From positions 124,001 to 188,000 of the forward strand of contig NZ_JAJPWV010000006.1 in the NCBI RefSeq assembly GCF_021215455.1: a stretch of 64,000 bases of DNA, in the 5' to 3' direction. The notes below the pieces were generated by a model. It was not told where the DNA came from. It made no database searches and saw only the letters and a program-made list of their open reading frames with translations. The first letter of the stretch is position 1. Every line of letters begins with the position of its first letter. The DNA comes from Mucilaginibacter roseus (GTDB lineage: Bacteria > Bacteroidota > Bacteroidia > Sphingobacteriales > Sphingobacteriaceae). The translations under genes were made by a program, and so were the position numbers. This document shows positions 36,202 through 44,844 of this stretch, piece after piece.

Positions 36202-37083
36202 ATGGGTTTCAAACTTTCAGGTGTTGATACGGTTGAGCATATATCCGCTCCCGATTTTAAGAAGCATTATCTTGACGCTCGCCGTCCGCTGGTGATCAAA
36301 GGCCTTACCAATAGCTGGCCTGCGCGCGAAAAGTGGACCGCTGGGTACATGAAAGAAATTGTAGGCAGCAAAACCGTTCCGCTTTATGATAATTCGAAGG
36401 CTGATCCGGCAAAGCCAATCAATACTTCGGCAGCGGTAATGCCCTTTAATGAGTATATCGATCTGATCAAATCGCAACCAACTGAGCTGCGCATCTTCTT
36501 TTTTAACATTTTTAAGCACGCCCCGCAACTGCTGGACGATATTGTATTGCCGAAGGATTTGATGGGTGGTTTTATAGAAAGTATGCCGGCCATGTTCTTC
36601 GGTGGATCAAACTCGGTTACCTTTTTGCATTACGATATCGACCTTCCGCACATCTTCCACACTCATTTTGGTGGCCACAAGCATATTATATTATTTGAGA
36701 ATAAGTGGAAAGATCGTTTATACTGTTTACCTAACGCTACTTATGCACTGGAAGACTATGATGTAGCTAATCCCGACATCAGCAAATTCCCGGCATTGGA
36801 TGGGGTTGAGGGGCAGGAAGTATTTTTAGAACACGGCGATACGCTGTTTATGCCAACCGGTTACTGGCACTGGATGAAGTACCTGGACGGATCATTCTCA
36901 CTCAGTCTGCGCGCTTGGGATGCCTCTATAACCCGTAAAGCGGCCAGCGTTTATAACCTGGCCGTAAAAGGTGGATTGGATAGTGTGTTGAAAATGGCCT
37001 TTAAAGAAAAATATGCCAGATACCGTGAGGGCGTAGCCATTAAACGTGCCGAACGCGCGCTTGCTGACGGCTTGCCGCTTTAA
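36202..37083 (+). CDS. JmjC-type cupin-like protein, copy B
   Basis: A 293-residue paralogue of the preceding gene. It keeps His143/Asp145 (FLHYDIDLPHIFHTH) and His223 (FMPTGYWHWMKYLDG), and long stretches are nearly identical, such as ALEDYDVANPDISKFPALDG against ALEDYDISNPDFEKFPALDG. Differences cluster at the N-terminus and the middle (FFFNIFKHAPQLLDD), where substrate contacts may lie. The gene arose by tandem duplication; both copies keep the iron site, so both are probably active. Confidence 0.87.
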   Translation: MGFKLSGVDTVEHISAPDFKKHYLDARRPLVIKGLTNSWPAREKWTAGYMKEIVGSKTVPLYDNSKADPAKPINTSAAVMPFNEYIDLIKSQPTELRIFFFNIFKHAPQLLDDIVLPKDLMGGFIESMPAMFFGGSNSVTFLHYDIDLPHIFHTHFGGHKHIILFENKWKDRLYCLPNATYALEDYDVANPDISKFPALDGVEGQEVFLEHGDTLFMPTGYWHWMKYLDGSFSLSLRAWDASITRKAASVYNLAVKGGLDSVLKMAFKEKYARYREGVAIKRAERALADGLPL

Positions 37084-37089
37084 CGTGGA

Positions 37090-37359
37090 TCAATAAAGTA
37101 TAACAAACAGGCAAATGCCTGAAAAATATAGCCCGGTTATGATTTGTCCTGATTTTTCAGCGCTCATCATAACCGGGTCTTTTTTATTGAAGTCGGCGTT
37201 CCATAGTTCTTTAACGGAGTATAATTTTCTGTCAGGCTGAAATAATTGCCTTATCACCCCCCAAAAGTAAAGGACACATATACCGATAAAACGCACGGCG
37301 CCAACCAGCATGTTAATAATCAGAGGGCCGAAAAATAGCTCGGTAAGAAATTGCCCCAT
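37090..37359 (-). CDS. Small hypothetical membrane protein
   Basis: An 89-residue protein with a hydrophobic segment near residues 12-36 (PLIINMLVGAVRFIGICVLYFW), a charged middle (KLYSVKELWNADFNKKDP) and a second hydrophobic C-terminus (IITGLYFSGICLFVILY). It starts four nt after the SnoaL-like gene, suggesting one transcript. I do not recognise the family. Its last codons overlap the terminator of the convergent cupin gene. Confidence 0.6.
   Translation of the reverse strand: MGQFLTELFFGPLIINMLVGAVRFIGICVLYFWGVIRQLFQPDRKLYSVKELWNADFNKKDPVMMSAEKSGQIITGLYFSGICLFVILY
37132..37184 (+). terminator. Terminator of the second cupin gene, lying inside the convergent gene
   Basis: A perfect 12-bp stem, 37132-37143 (CCCGGTTATGAT) with 37166-37177, followed by TCTTTTTT on the plus strand. 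It falls in the 3' coding part of the minus-strand small membrane protein. Confidence 0.75.
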
Positions 37360-37363
37360 TGTT

Positions 37364-37783
37364 TTATGATGAATGATCGCACACGATTAGCCACTCGCCC
37401 TTTATTTTGCGGAACCATAAGGTGAAGTAGCCGCCGGGCGCATCCTTTTCGCGTTTCAAGTTCCAGCCGCCTAATACAAAGGCGTTGGTTTTATCTATCA
37501 GGTTAACTTTTAATATTTTGAAGGTCAGGAAACCCATTGCTGCTTTATCGGGGTAGCCGCGCTTATAGTTATCCATGGTGTTTTGCCAGCCGTAGGTAAC
37601 GCCGCTTTTGCCAACAAAGGTCAACGAATCTGATTTCCAGTAGGTTTGCATATACGCCTCAATGTCGCCGTTGTTCCAGGCTTCACGCTGTTTATCCATC
37701 ACTTTGAGGATGGCCTGCTTGTCCTGTGCGTGTGTAACAATTACACTTAGAAGAAGTATAAATAGCGTCAAAAAACGTTTCAT
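37364..37783 (-). CDS. Exported SnoaL/DUF4440-like protein
   Basis: A 139-residue protein with a signal peptide (LTLFILLLSVIVTHAQ) and an NTF2-like domain: KVMDKQREAWNNGDIEAYMQTYW, SLTFVGKSGVTYGW, NAFVLGGWNL and GGYFTLWFRKIKGEWLIV. These small cone-shaped folds bind or act on small molecules; the substrate here cannot be told. It is the first gene of a two-gene minus-strand transcript. Confidence 0.87.
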   Translation of the reverse strand: MKRFLTLFILLLSVIVTHAQDKQAILKVMDKQREAWNNGDIEAYMQTYWKSDSLTFVGKSGVTYGWQNTMDNYKRGYPDKAAMGFLTFKILKVNLIDKTNAFVLGGWNLKREKDAPGGYFTLWFRKIKGEWLIVCDHSS

Positions 37784-37819
37784 GCCCTAAAATAAAACAA
37801 TTAATTCACATTAACCTTG

Positions 37820-37827
37820 TAGCTTTG
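37820..37827 (+). promoter_or_regulatory. Promoter -7 element TAGCTTTG for the PfkB kinase gene
   Basis: It matches TAnnTTTG and ends 19 nt before the ATG at 37847. Confidence 0.45.
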
Positions 37828-37846
37828 TACCAAATTGGTTTATGGT

Positions 37847-38743
37847 ATGAAGAAACATGTACTTTGTTTTGGAGAGGTTTTGTGGGACACTTTTGCCGAT
37901 GGTAAAAAAGCCGGTGGCGCACCCATGAACGTGGCCCGCCACCTGGCCCAGCAAAAAGTTGAAGTTTCGTTTGCAAGCCGCATCGGTAACGATCAATCCG
38001 GAAAGGAACTTGCGCATTTCTTAAAGGAGAACGAGCTTTTTGGCGATAGCATACAATTTGATAATGAACTGCCAACCTGCGAGGTGACCGTTGAGTTGGA
38101 TGCCGATAATCAGGCAACATACATTATACCCGAGCCAGTATCGTGGGATAATATCAAGGCTGAAAAAGGGCTTCGCAAGCACGCTAAAAAGGTATCGGCC
38201 ATTGTATATGGCAGCCTGGCATCGCGCGGCAAAACCACCCGCGACACCTTGCGCACCTTGCTTGATGATTCAAAAGCACTAAAAATATTTGATGTTAACC
38301 TGCGTGCCCCGCACTTTGAGTTGGCTACCATTGAGAACCTGGCCGCCAAGGCCGATGTGGTGAAGATGAATGAGGAAGAAGCCATTTTACTGGTGGGTGC
38401 TAAGGATAGCGAGAACCTGCAGGAGCGCATCATCGAGTTTAAAAAGAAATATCATGTTAAAACTATATGTGTAACCCGTGGCGGCAAAGGCGCAATGGTG
38501 CTGCACGATGAAAAGTTTTATGAACACCCGGGCTTTAAGGTAGAGGTTGAAGATACCGTTGGTGCAGGCGACGCTTTTTTAGCAACTTTTATAAAAGGAT
38601 TGTTAAAAGAAAAGCCGATGGATCAGGTATTGGAAAAAGCCTGCGCAGTAGGCGCTTACGTAACCACCAGGCGTGGCGCTAACCCGGAATATACTAAAGA
38701 GCAGATACGGGCAATACGCGCGGCGCTGTCTGAAGGTAAATAA
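37847..38743 (+). CDS. PfkB-family carbohydrate kinase (fructokinase-like)
   Basis: A 298-residue sugar kinase of the ribokinase/PfkB family. Visible features are VLCFGEVLWDTFADGKKAGGAPMNVARHL (N-terminal signature), FDVNLRAPHF and the C-terminal DTVGAGDAFLATF, whose Asp is the catalytic base and whose glycines form the anion hole. The Gly-Gly-Ala-Pro-Met-Asn start suits fructokinase. The ATG at 37847 is chosen; an in-frame TTG at 37835 adds only four residues. The substrate is inferred from similarity. Confidence 0.9.
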   Translation: MKKHVLCFGEVLWDTFADGKKAGGAPMNVARHLAQQKVEVSFASRIGNDQSGKELAHFLKENELFGDSIQFDNELPTCEVTVELDADNQATYIIPEPVSWDNIKAEKGLRKHAKKVSAIVYGSLASRGKTTRDTLRTLLDDSKALKIFDVNLRAPHFELATIENLAAKADVVKMNEEEAILLVGAKDSENLQERIIEFKKKYHVKTICVTRGGKGAMVLHDEKFYEHPGFKVEVEDTVGAGDAFLATFIKGLLKEKPMDQVLEKACAVGAYVTTRRGANPEYTKEQIRAIRAALSEGK

Positions 38744-38835
38744 CCGCGGCATTGTCATACCTGTTTAACAAAAGCAGGGGGCTTAAACTTTTCAGAAAAA
38801 ATATCCGTTAATTTAAGTTCAAGGAAAGGACAATT

Positions 38836-39933
38836 ATGCGTGGTTATGGTTTTTCACAGTTTACACCCCGGCAGGTGCCCAAAGGCGGCTTTGACGAACT
38901 GCTGAAATTATTCCTTGAGTTGCTCAATTATACCTCGGGCGATGCCGAAGAAGCATTAGCCTGGTTAAACGAGCTGGATAAGCAATACAACATCACCAAT
39001 GACAAATATGGCATGGGTGATTTTATTGACGAACTCAAGGATCGCGGCTACTTAAACGAAGACGGCCGCAGCGGGCAGTTCAGCATTACCGCTAAAACAG
39101 AACAGAGCATTCGCCAGTCAGCATTAGAGGAAATATTCGGCAAGCTAAAAAAATCAGGTAAGGGTAATCACCGCTCGCCCCAATCGGGGCAGGGCGATGA
39201 AAAGAACGCCGAACGCCGTGAATTTGAGTTTGGCGATAGTCTCGACCAGATCGATATGACGCAGAGCATCCACAATGCCCAGGTTAACCATGGCATTGGC
39301 GATTTTATGATGACCGAGCGCGACCTCGAAGTGGAGGAGATGGACTACAAAACCCTCACCTCAACCGTGCTGATGATCGATATATCGCACTCCATGATAT
39401 TGTATGGAGAGGACAGGATAACTCCCGCCAAGAAAGTAGCCATGGCTTTGGCGGAACTTATCCGTACAAAATACCCTAAGGATACATTGGATATTGTGGT
39501 TTTTGGCAACGATGCCTGGCCAATCAATTTACAGGATTTGCCGTATTTGCAGGTTGGCCCGTACCATACCAATACCTACGCGGGTTTGCAATTGGCAACG
39601 GATATTCTGCGCCGCCGCAAAACACACAACAAGCAAATTTTTATGATAACCGATGGTAAGCCTACCTGCTTAAAGGAAGGTACGCGGTATTATAAAAACA
39701 GCATCGGGCTTGACCGAAAGGTTGTAAACAAAACGCTGAATATGGCCGCCCAGTGCAAACGCCTGAAAATACCGATCACTACGTTCATGATCGCTAAGGA
39801 CCCATACCTGCAGCAATTCGTTCGCCAGTTTACCGAAACTAACGGCGGCAAGGCGTTCTACAGCTCGCTGAATGGTTTAGGCGAATATATATTTGAAGAT
39901 TATATCAGGAACAGAAGAAGGACAGTGAGATAG
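38836..39933 (+). CDS. VWA-domain protein, partner of the downstream AAA ATPase
   Basis: A 365-residue cytoplasmic protein. Residues 1-100 form a helical region, 105-140 is a charged linker, and the C-terminal half is a von Willebrand factor A domain with a full MIDAS site: D182ISHS186, a Thr in HTNTYAG and Asp in MITDGKP. VWA proteins of this type bind metal and client proteins and work with MoxR/magnesium-chelatase-like ATPases. The next gene is such an ATPase, after a gap of about 157 nt, so the two probably form one machine. The client is unknown. Confidence 0.88.
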   Translation: MRGYGFSQFTPRQVPKGGFDELLKLFLELLNYTSGDAEEALAWLNELDKQYNITNDKYGMGDFIDELKDRGYLNEDGRSGQFSITAKTEQSIRQSALEEIFGKLKKSGKGNHRSPQSGQGDEKNAERREFEFGDSLDQIDMTQSIHNAQVNHGIGDFMMTERDLEVEEMDYKTLTSTVLMIDISHSMILYGEDRITPAKKVAMALAELIRTKYPKDTLDIVVFGNDAWPINLQDLPYLQVGPYHTNTYAGLQLATDILRRRKTHNKQIFMITDGKPTCLKEGTRYYKNSIGLDRKVVNKTLNMAAQCKRLKIPITTFMIAKDPYLQQFVRQFTETNGGKAFYSSLNGLGEYIFEDYIRNRRRTVR

Positions 39934-40090
39934 TCTGAACCTGAATTTACAGAATTTTGGAATGGGCAGAATTTTTGAGCTCCTTGTTTGAATGAAGGAT
40001 TTAAAAAATTTATAATAATCATAGAATCACACTGCCTATAAAAGCGCATCGGTGAAATCAAAAATCAATCGGTGCAATCATAAAATAATA

Positions 40091-41608
40091 ATGAGTAAAT
40101 TACTGGAAATAAAAACACTTGGCCAGCTAAAGCAAACAGATTACCGCAGCCGCTCGGTTAAGGATGAGTTAAGGGCTAATCTGATAGCACAGCTACAAAA
40201 AAGTGAGGATGGATTTGAAGGGATTATCGGTTTTGAGGATACCGTTATTCCTGACCTGCAGACGGCTATTCTGTCGCGCCATAACATATTACTATTAGGT
40301 TTACGCGGGCAGGCTAAAACGCGTATCGCACGTTTGCTGGTTAACTTGCTTGATGAGTATACGCCGTACATCGAGGGATCAGAATTATACGATGATCCCC
40401 TGAACCCGATCTCCTGGTACGGCCATAGCATTGTTACCGAAAAGGGCGACGATACCCCGATTGCCTGGCTGCACCGCTCCGAGCGTTATACTGAGAAACT
40501 GGCTACACCTGATGTTACGGTTGCCGATTTAATTGGTGATGTTGACCCTATCAAGGCCGCTACCATGAAGCTCACGTATTCGGACGAGCGGGTGATCCAC
40601 TTCGGTTTGATACCGCGTGCGCACCGGGGCATCTTCGTGATTAACGAGTTGCCCGATTTACAGGCACGCATCCAGGTATCGCTGTTCAACATCCTGCAGG
40701 AAAAAGATATACAGATCCGTGGTTTTAAACTGCGCCTGCCGCTTGATTTGCAATTCGTGTTCACCGCAAACCCGGAGGATTATACCAACCGTGGTTCGAT
40801 AGTAACGCCGCTGAAAGACCGTATTGAAAGCCAGATACTGACGCACTATCCGCGTTCTGTTGAGATCTCACGTAAAATTACCCAGCAGGAAGCGCTGCTG
40901 ACTTCGGAGCAAAAAACAGCTATTGAAGCCGACGGATTGGTGAAAGACCTGGTAGAGCAGATCGCTTTTGAGGCACGTAACTCCGAGTATATCGATAAAA
41001 AATCGGGCGTGTCTGCACGGTTAACTATATCGGCTTATGAAAACCTGATCAGTAATGCCGAGCGACGCATGATTATCAACCGCGAAGCCAGTACCTTTGT
41101 ACGCATTACCGACTTTTTAGGGGTTATCCCGGCGATTACCGGTAAAATAGAGTTGGTTTACGAGGGCGAGTTGGAAGGCCCGGCGAAAGTGGCCAACCTG
41201 CTGATCGGCAAAGCCATCAAAACTTTAATGCTGACCTTCTTCCCTGATCCGGAGAAAGCCAAAAAATCGAAATCGCCTAACCCGTATGCCGAAATAGTGA
41301 ATTGGTTTGGTAACGGAAACACTATTGCATTGATTGATGACTTGCCCGCTGCTGAATACAAAAAACTGCTCAACCAAGTGCCGGGATTGAAAGCATTTGT
41401 GAAACAGTTCCATCCTCGACTGAGCGAAAACCAGCAATTGCTGCTGATGGAGTTTGTGCTGCATGGTTTGGCCGAGTTTTCGCAATTGAACAAAGGTTTT
41501 CTGGATAATGGCTTTGCCTTTTCGGACATGTTCAACAGTTTGTTTAATTTGCAGCCCGACGACGAGGACGATGATTTAGACCTCGACGACGATAGGTATA
41601 ACAATTAA
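40091..41608 (+). CDS. Magnesium-chelatase/MoxR-like AAA ATPase
   Basis: A 505-residue AAA+ ATPase. The Walker A motif is G70LRGQAKT77. The Walker B region reads RGIFVINELPDLQARIQ, with Asn in place of the usual Asp before the Glu; to my knowledge this is usual in this subfamily. Further signs are LQEKDIQIRGF, FVFTANPEDYTNRG (sensor 1) and KDRIESQILTHYP. The start is the ATG at 40091; the in-frame codons upstream read as spacer. An acidic tail (DDEDDDLDLDDD) ends the protein. It probably remodels proteins together with the preceding VWA protein. Confidence 0.9.
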   Translation: MSKLLEIKTLGQLKQTDYRSRSVKDELRANLIAQLQKSEDGFEGIIGFEDTVIPDLQTAILSRHNILLLGLRGQAKTRIARLLVNLLDEYTPYIEGSELYDDPLNPISWYGHSIVTEKGDDTPIAWLHRSERYTEKLATPDVTVADLIGDVDPIKAATMKLTYSDERVIHFGLIPRAHRGIFVINELPDLQARIQVSLFNILQEKDIQIRGFKLRLPLDLQFVFTANPEDYTNRGSIVTPLKDRIESQILTHYPRSVEISRKITQQEALLTSEQKTAIEADGLVKDLVEQIAFEARNSEYIDKKSGVSARLTISAYENLISNAERRMIINREASTFVRITDFLGVIPAITGKIELVYEGELEGPAKVANLLIGKAIKTLMLTFFPDPEKAKKSKSPNPYAEIVNWFGNGNTIALIDDLPAAEYKKLLNQVPGLKAFVKQFHPRLSENQQLLLMEFVLHGLAEFSQLNKGFLDNGFAFSDMFNSLFNLQPDDEDDDLDLDDDRYNN

Positions 41609-41609
41609 C

Positions 41610-42902
41610 ATGCAAGCAAAGATCCTGACCGTCACCTTAATTAGTATTGTACTTTTAGTAGCCGATGTATACGTAATAAGCGGTATAAGGGGGGCATTCC
41701 CTAAATGGCGGTTTGTACAAAAAAAGAGTTTTACTACCATCTTTTTAACCCTTTCGGTACTGCTCATTATTGCGCTGTATGTGGGGGTTTATATAAAAAT
41801 AAACGTTGGCGTGCGTGCCGCACTGATGCTGGTGTTTTTTTTACAGGCTATTGTTAAGGCGGTATTTGTGCTGTTTGTTTTTATGGATGATATCAGGCGT
41901 TTCATCAAACGCTTGTTCATTCGCGATAAAAAGCAACCGGAGGAAGTACCCGCGCCGGTTAACGAGCCGGAGAATAAGCTGCCAGCTATACCCCGCTCAG
42001 AATTTCTGTTGAAAGCCGGTTTGCTGGCCGGTATGGTACCGCTGGCGGCCATGGGCTATTCATCCATGACAAGCGTGTACGACTACCAGGTACGCCGCCG
42101 CAAATTATACCTGCCCAATTTGCCCAAAAAATTTGACGGGTTACTGTTAGGGCAGATATCAGACATTCACTCCGGTAGTTTTTATAAAAAGAAGGCTGTT
42201 TTAGGCGGTGTAGAAATGCTGCTTGCCGAAAAACCTGACCTGATATTTTTTACCGGAGACCTGGTGAACGACATAGCGCCCGAAATGCGCGATTACCAGG
42301 ACATATTCAGCAAAGTAAAAGCACCGCTGGGTGTGTTCTCCACGCTGGGTAATCATGATTATGGTGATTATGCCTGGTGGCCTGATGCCGCGGCGAAAAA
42401 GAAGAACCTCGACGACCTGAAAGCCACGCACAAAAATATGGGTTGGGATTTGCTGATGAATACCCATCGCCGCCTGAAGGTTGATGGTGAGGAAATAGGC
42501 ATTTTAGGGATCGAGAATTGGGCGGCTATCAGCCGTTTTCCGCGTTATGGCCGTATGGATCTGGCTACAAAAAATACTGATGACTTGCCGGTAAAACTAC
42601 TGCTCTCGCATGACCCCTCGCACTGGCGCGCCGAAGTGTTGCCAAAATATCCGCAGATTGATGCCATGTTCTCAGGCCATACCCACGGGATGCAATTCGG
42701 CGTACGTACCGAGGAGTACCAGTGGAGCCCGATAAAATATGTGTATAACGAGTGGGCCGGCCACTACCATGAAAATAACCAGCAATTATATGTAAATGTG
42801 GGCTACGGCTTTATTGGTTATACCGGGCGTATTGGTATTTTGCCCGAGATAACGATATTTGAATTAAAAGCCGGGCACGATCCAAACCCTGCGTGGATAT
42901 AA
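41610..42902 (+). CDS. Membrane-bound metallophosphoesterase
   Basis: A 430-residue protein with three N-terminal hydrophobic segments (about residues 5-25, 45-65 and 72-92), a linker, and a calcineurin-like phosphoesterase domain. Metal-binding motifs are GQISDIHSGSF, FFTGDLVND, TLGNHDYGD, LLLSHDPSHW and FSGHTHGMQFG, all intact. The family (YkuE-like) hydrolyses phosphoesters, including lipid-linked ones. It begins two nt after the AAA ATPase stop, so it may share its transcript. Confidence 0.92.
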   Translation: MQAKILTVTLISIVLLVADVYVISGIRGAFPKWRFVQKKSFTTIFLTLSVLLIIALYVGVYIKINVGVRAALMLVFFLQAIVKAVFVLFVFMDDIRRFIKRLFIRDKKQPEEVPAPVNEPENKLPAIPRSEFLLKAGLLAGMVPLAAMGYSSMTSVYDYQVRRRKLYLPNLPKKFDGLLLGQISDIHSGSFYKKKAVLGGVEMLLAEKPDLIFFTGDLVNDIAPEMRDYQDIFSKVKAPLGVFSTLGNHDYGDYAWWPDAAAKKKNLDDLKATHKNMGWDLLMNTHRRLKVDGEEIGILGIENWAAISRFPRYGRMDLATKNTDDLPVKLLLSHDPSHWRAEVLPKYPQIDAMFSGHTHGMQFGVRTEEYQWSPIKYVYNEWAGHYHENNQQLYVNVGYGFIGYTGRIGILPEITIFELKAGHDPNPAWI

Positions 42903-42927
42903 AACCGCCACCGGCCGTATCAACCAA

Positions 42928-43818
42928 ATGAAAAAACTGCTCCAGCCGGTGCTCAACTTTTTGCTTTTCAGCAATGTATTTATGGCCTTGTGCGCCGTGG
43001 CCCAGGCGTTAGTAACGTTTCATTTAATCGGCTCAAAACCTGTTTACCCGGTGCTGGCGCTGCTGTTCACTTCAACACTTGGCATTTATAACTTCTGTAT
43101 CCTGATAACCCGGCCTAAAGCGCCCATGCAATCGCCATATGTGCGGGTACGCTGGTTTTTTAGTCATTACAGGTTAATGGTTTCATTCACCATTATCTGC
43201 CTGCTGTCACTTATTCCGTTGTTTTTTATGGTAACGCTGCCGTCAAAATTGTTATTGGTTTTTATGGGAACGTTATCTGTGTTATATGGACTGCCATTGT
43301 TTACACTGGGTTCGCAAAAGTTTGGCTTACGCAATATACCCGGCTTAAAGGCCATATTGATAACCGTAGTGTGGGTAGCCAGTTGTGTGCTGCTGCCTGT
43401 GTTAGAAGCGCAGGGTCGGCATCTTACCGATATTTCCATGCGCGATACGGTGATCCTGGCTGCTAAGCGTTTTTTGTTCATCGGGGCTTTAACCGTACCA
43501 TTTGATATCCGCGATCTATTTCAGGACAGGCAAACCGGGCTTAAAACCATCCCCGTTGTTTGGGGCGAACGGAAGGCTTATCTCTTTTGTCAGGTTTTGC
43601 TGGCGGGTTACATATTGCTGCTGTTCATGTTCCGGCATAATGGTTTCAATGCCGACTTTTTCGGGCTCACACTAACCGCCCTGCTCACCGGCTGGCTTAT
43701 ATTTAAATCAACCTGGGAGAAAAACGAATACTATTATTTCTTTTATCTCGATGGGGTGCTCATATTGCAATATGTAATGGTGCTCGCTTTTAGCATGCTG
43801 AAAACCTATGGCGGCTAA
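42928..43818 (+). CDS. UbiA-like membrane protein with degenerate first motif
   Basis: A 296-residue protein with eight or nine hydrophobic helices. The second UbiA motif is well kept: D193IRD196LFQD200RQTGLKTIPVVWG. The first Asp-rich motif (NxxxDxxxD) is not found; the corresponding stretch may be GIYNFCILITRP. It might be a divergent prenyltransferase or a non-enzymatic relative. It starts 26 nt after the phosphoesterase gene and overlaps the methyltransferase gene by 11 nt. Confidence 0.72.
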   Translation: MKKLLQPVLNFLLFSNVFMALCAVAQALVTFHLIGSKPVYPVLALLFTSTLGIYNFCILITRPKAPMQSPYVRVRWFFSHYRLMVSFTIICLLSLIPLFFMVTLPSKLLLVFMGTLSVLYGLPLFTLGSQKFGLRNIPGLKAILITVVWVASCVLLPVLEAQGRHLTDISMRDTVILAAKRFLFIGALTVPFDIRDLFQDRQTGLKTIPVVWGERKAYLFCQVLLAGYILLLFMFRHNGFNADFFGLTLTALLTGWLIFKSTWEKNEYYYFFYLDGVLILQYVMVLAFSMLKTYGG

Positions 43819-44437
43819 CTATAACAACACGGCCTGGTTTTATGATAGCCTTGCCCGGCTGGTGTTTGGCAGCACGCTAAAAAGTTCGCAAAAGCATTTG
43901 CTACCGCTGGTGCCTAAAAACGCACGGATATTAATTGTAGGCGGCGGCACCGGGCAAACGCTCGAAGATCTGGCCAACCTGCAATATGAAGGTTTGGATA
44001 TCACTTTCGTGGAAATATCCGCTAACATGACTGCCCTTGCGCAAAAACGTAATGCAGGTAATAACCGGGTAACTTTTATTGTGGACGCTATAGAGCAAGT
44101 GCAGTTAGCCGCCAATTTTGATGTGATAATTACCGGCTTTTTATTTGATAATTATCCCGATGCTGATCTGCCCTTAACATTTGATCATATCAATTCCGCT
44201 TTAAAACCCGGCGGCCTGTGGCTCAATACCGATTTTCAGCTTACCGGCAAATGGTGGCAGCCGTTGTTACTGAAAAGCATGTATACATTTTTCAAAATGT
44301 TCAGCCCGATACCGGTAAGTAAGTTGCCTGACGTGAGCAGGGTTTTTGCCTTACATGGATATAACGCTATAGCAAGTGCAACTTTTTACGGCGATTTTAT
44401 TTTGACAAGGGCTTATAAAAAGCTTTTAAAAAATTAA
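43808..44437 (+). CDS. SAM-dependent methyltransferase
   Basis: A 209-residue class I methyltransferase. The SAM-binding motif I is ARILIVGGGTGQTLEDL, followed by ITFVEISANMTALAQ (acidic residue for ribose), then FDVIITGFLFDNYPD and LKPGGLWLNTDFQL. The substrate is unknown. Overlap with the UbiA-like gene suggests paired work on a lipid or quinone-like compound (inference). Confidence 0.85.
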   Translation: MAANYNNTAWFYDSLARLVFGSTLKSSQKHLLPLVPKNARILIVGGGTGQTLEDLANLQYEGLDITFVEISANMTALAQKRNAGNNRVTFIVDAIEQVQLAANFDVIITGFLFDNYPDADLPLTFDHINSALKPGGLWLNTDFQLTGKWWQPLLLKSMYTFFKMFSPIPVSKLPDVSRVFALHGYNAIASATFYGDFILTRAYKKLLKN

Positions 44438-44844
44438 TTATCCTGTCATTTCGAGCGACAGCGAGAAATCTCTTGAGGTATTCCTACAGTTCGTTACCTG
44501 TCCTGAATTTCTTTTGAGCGATCAAAAGAAACAAAAATCGCCGGCTACGTCCTGCCCGGTGAAAGTTTCTGCTTTGGCTACGCCTGTGCTACTCCGGGCA
44601 TTCCTGATGCCGGACATTGAGCTTATTTACGGTTTGTGATTAATACATTCAACTTCAGTCATAGAATCAAATAAAAAAGCGTGGGCCTGCCGGAAAACCG
44701 GGCCGGGAGTATGGCCTGTGCGGATGAAGGTTGACTTCGGTTACTTTGTGTCTAAAACTAAGTAACTGGCCTATGCGGCCAAGAGCAGGCTAACGATAAT
44801 TAAAGTAAATCCGTTGATCAAAGCACCTCAATATAGTGAATCAA
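44438..44844. repeat. Repeat-bearing spacer with a perfect hairpin
   Basis: This 407-nt gap has no convincing gene. It opens with CTGTCATTTCGAGCGACAGC, of a type I know as a dispersed intergenic repeat in Sphingobacteriaceae. A perfect 10-bp stem TTTCTTTTGA / TCAAAAGAAA with a GCGA loop lies at 44508-44531. The rest is GC-richer sequence with many stops in all frames. It lies directly next to an AT-rich orphan gene. Confidence 0.6.

Noticed and set aside
40091..41608. Walker B of the AAA ATPase has Asn instead of Asp (VINELP)
   Set aside because: From memory the same INELP sequence is usual in this subfamily, so it is not evidence for loss of activity.
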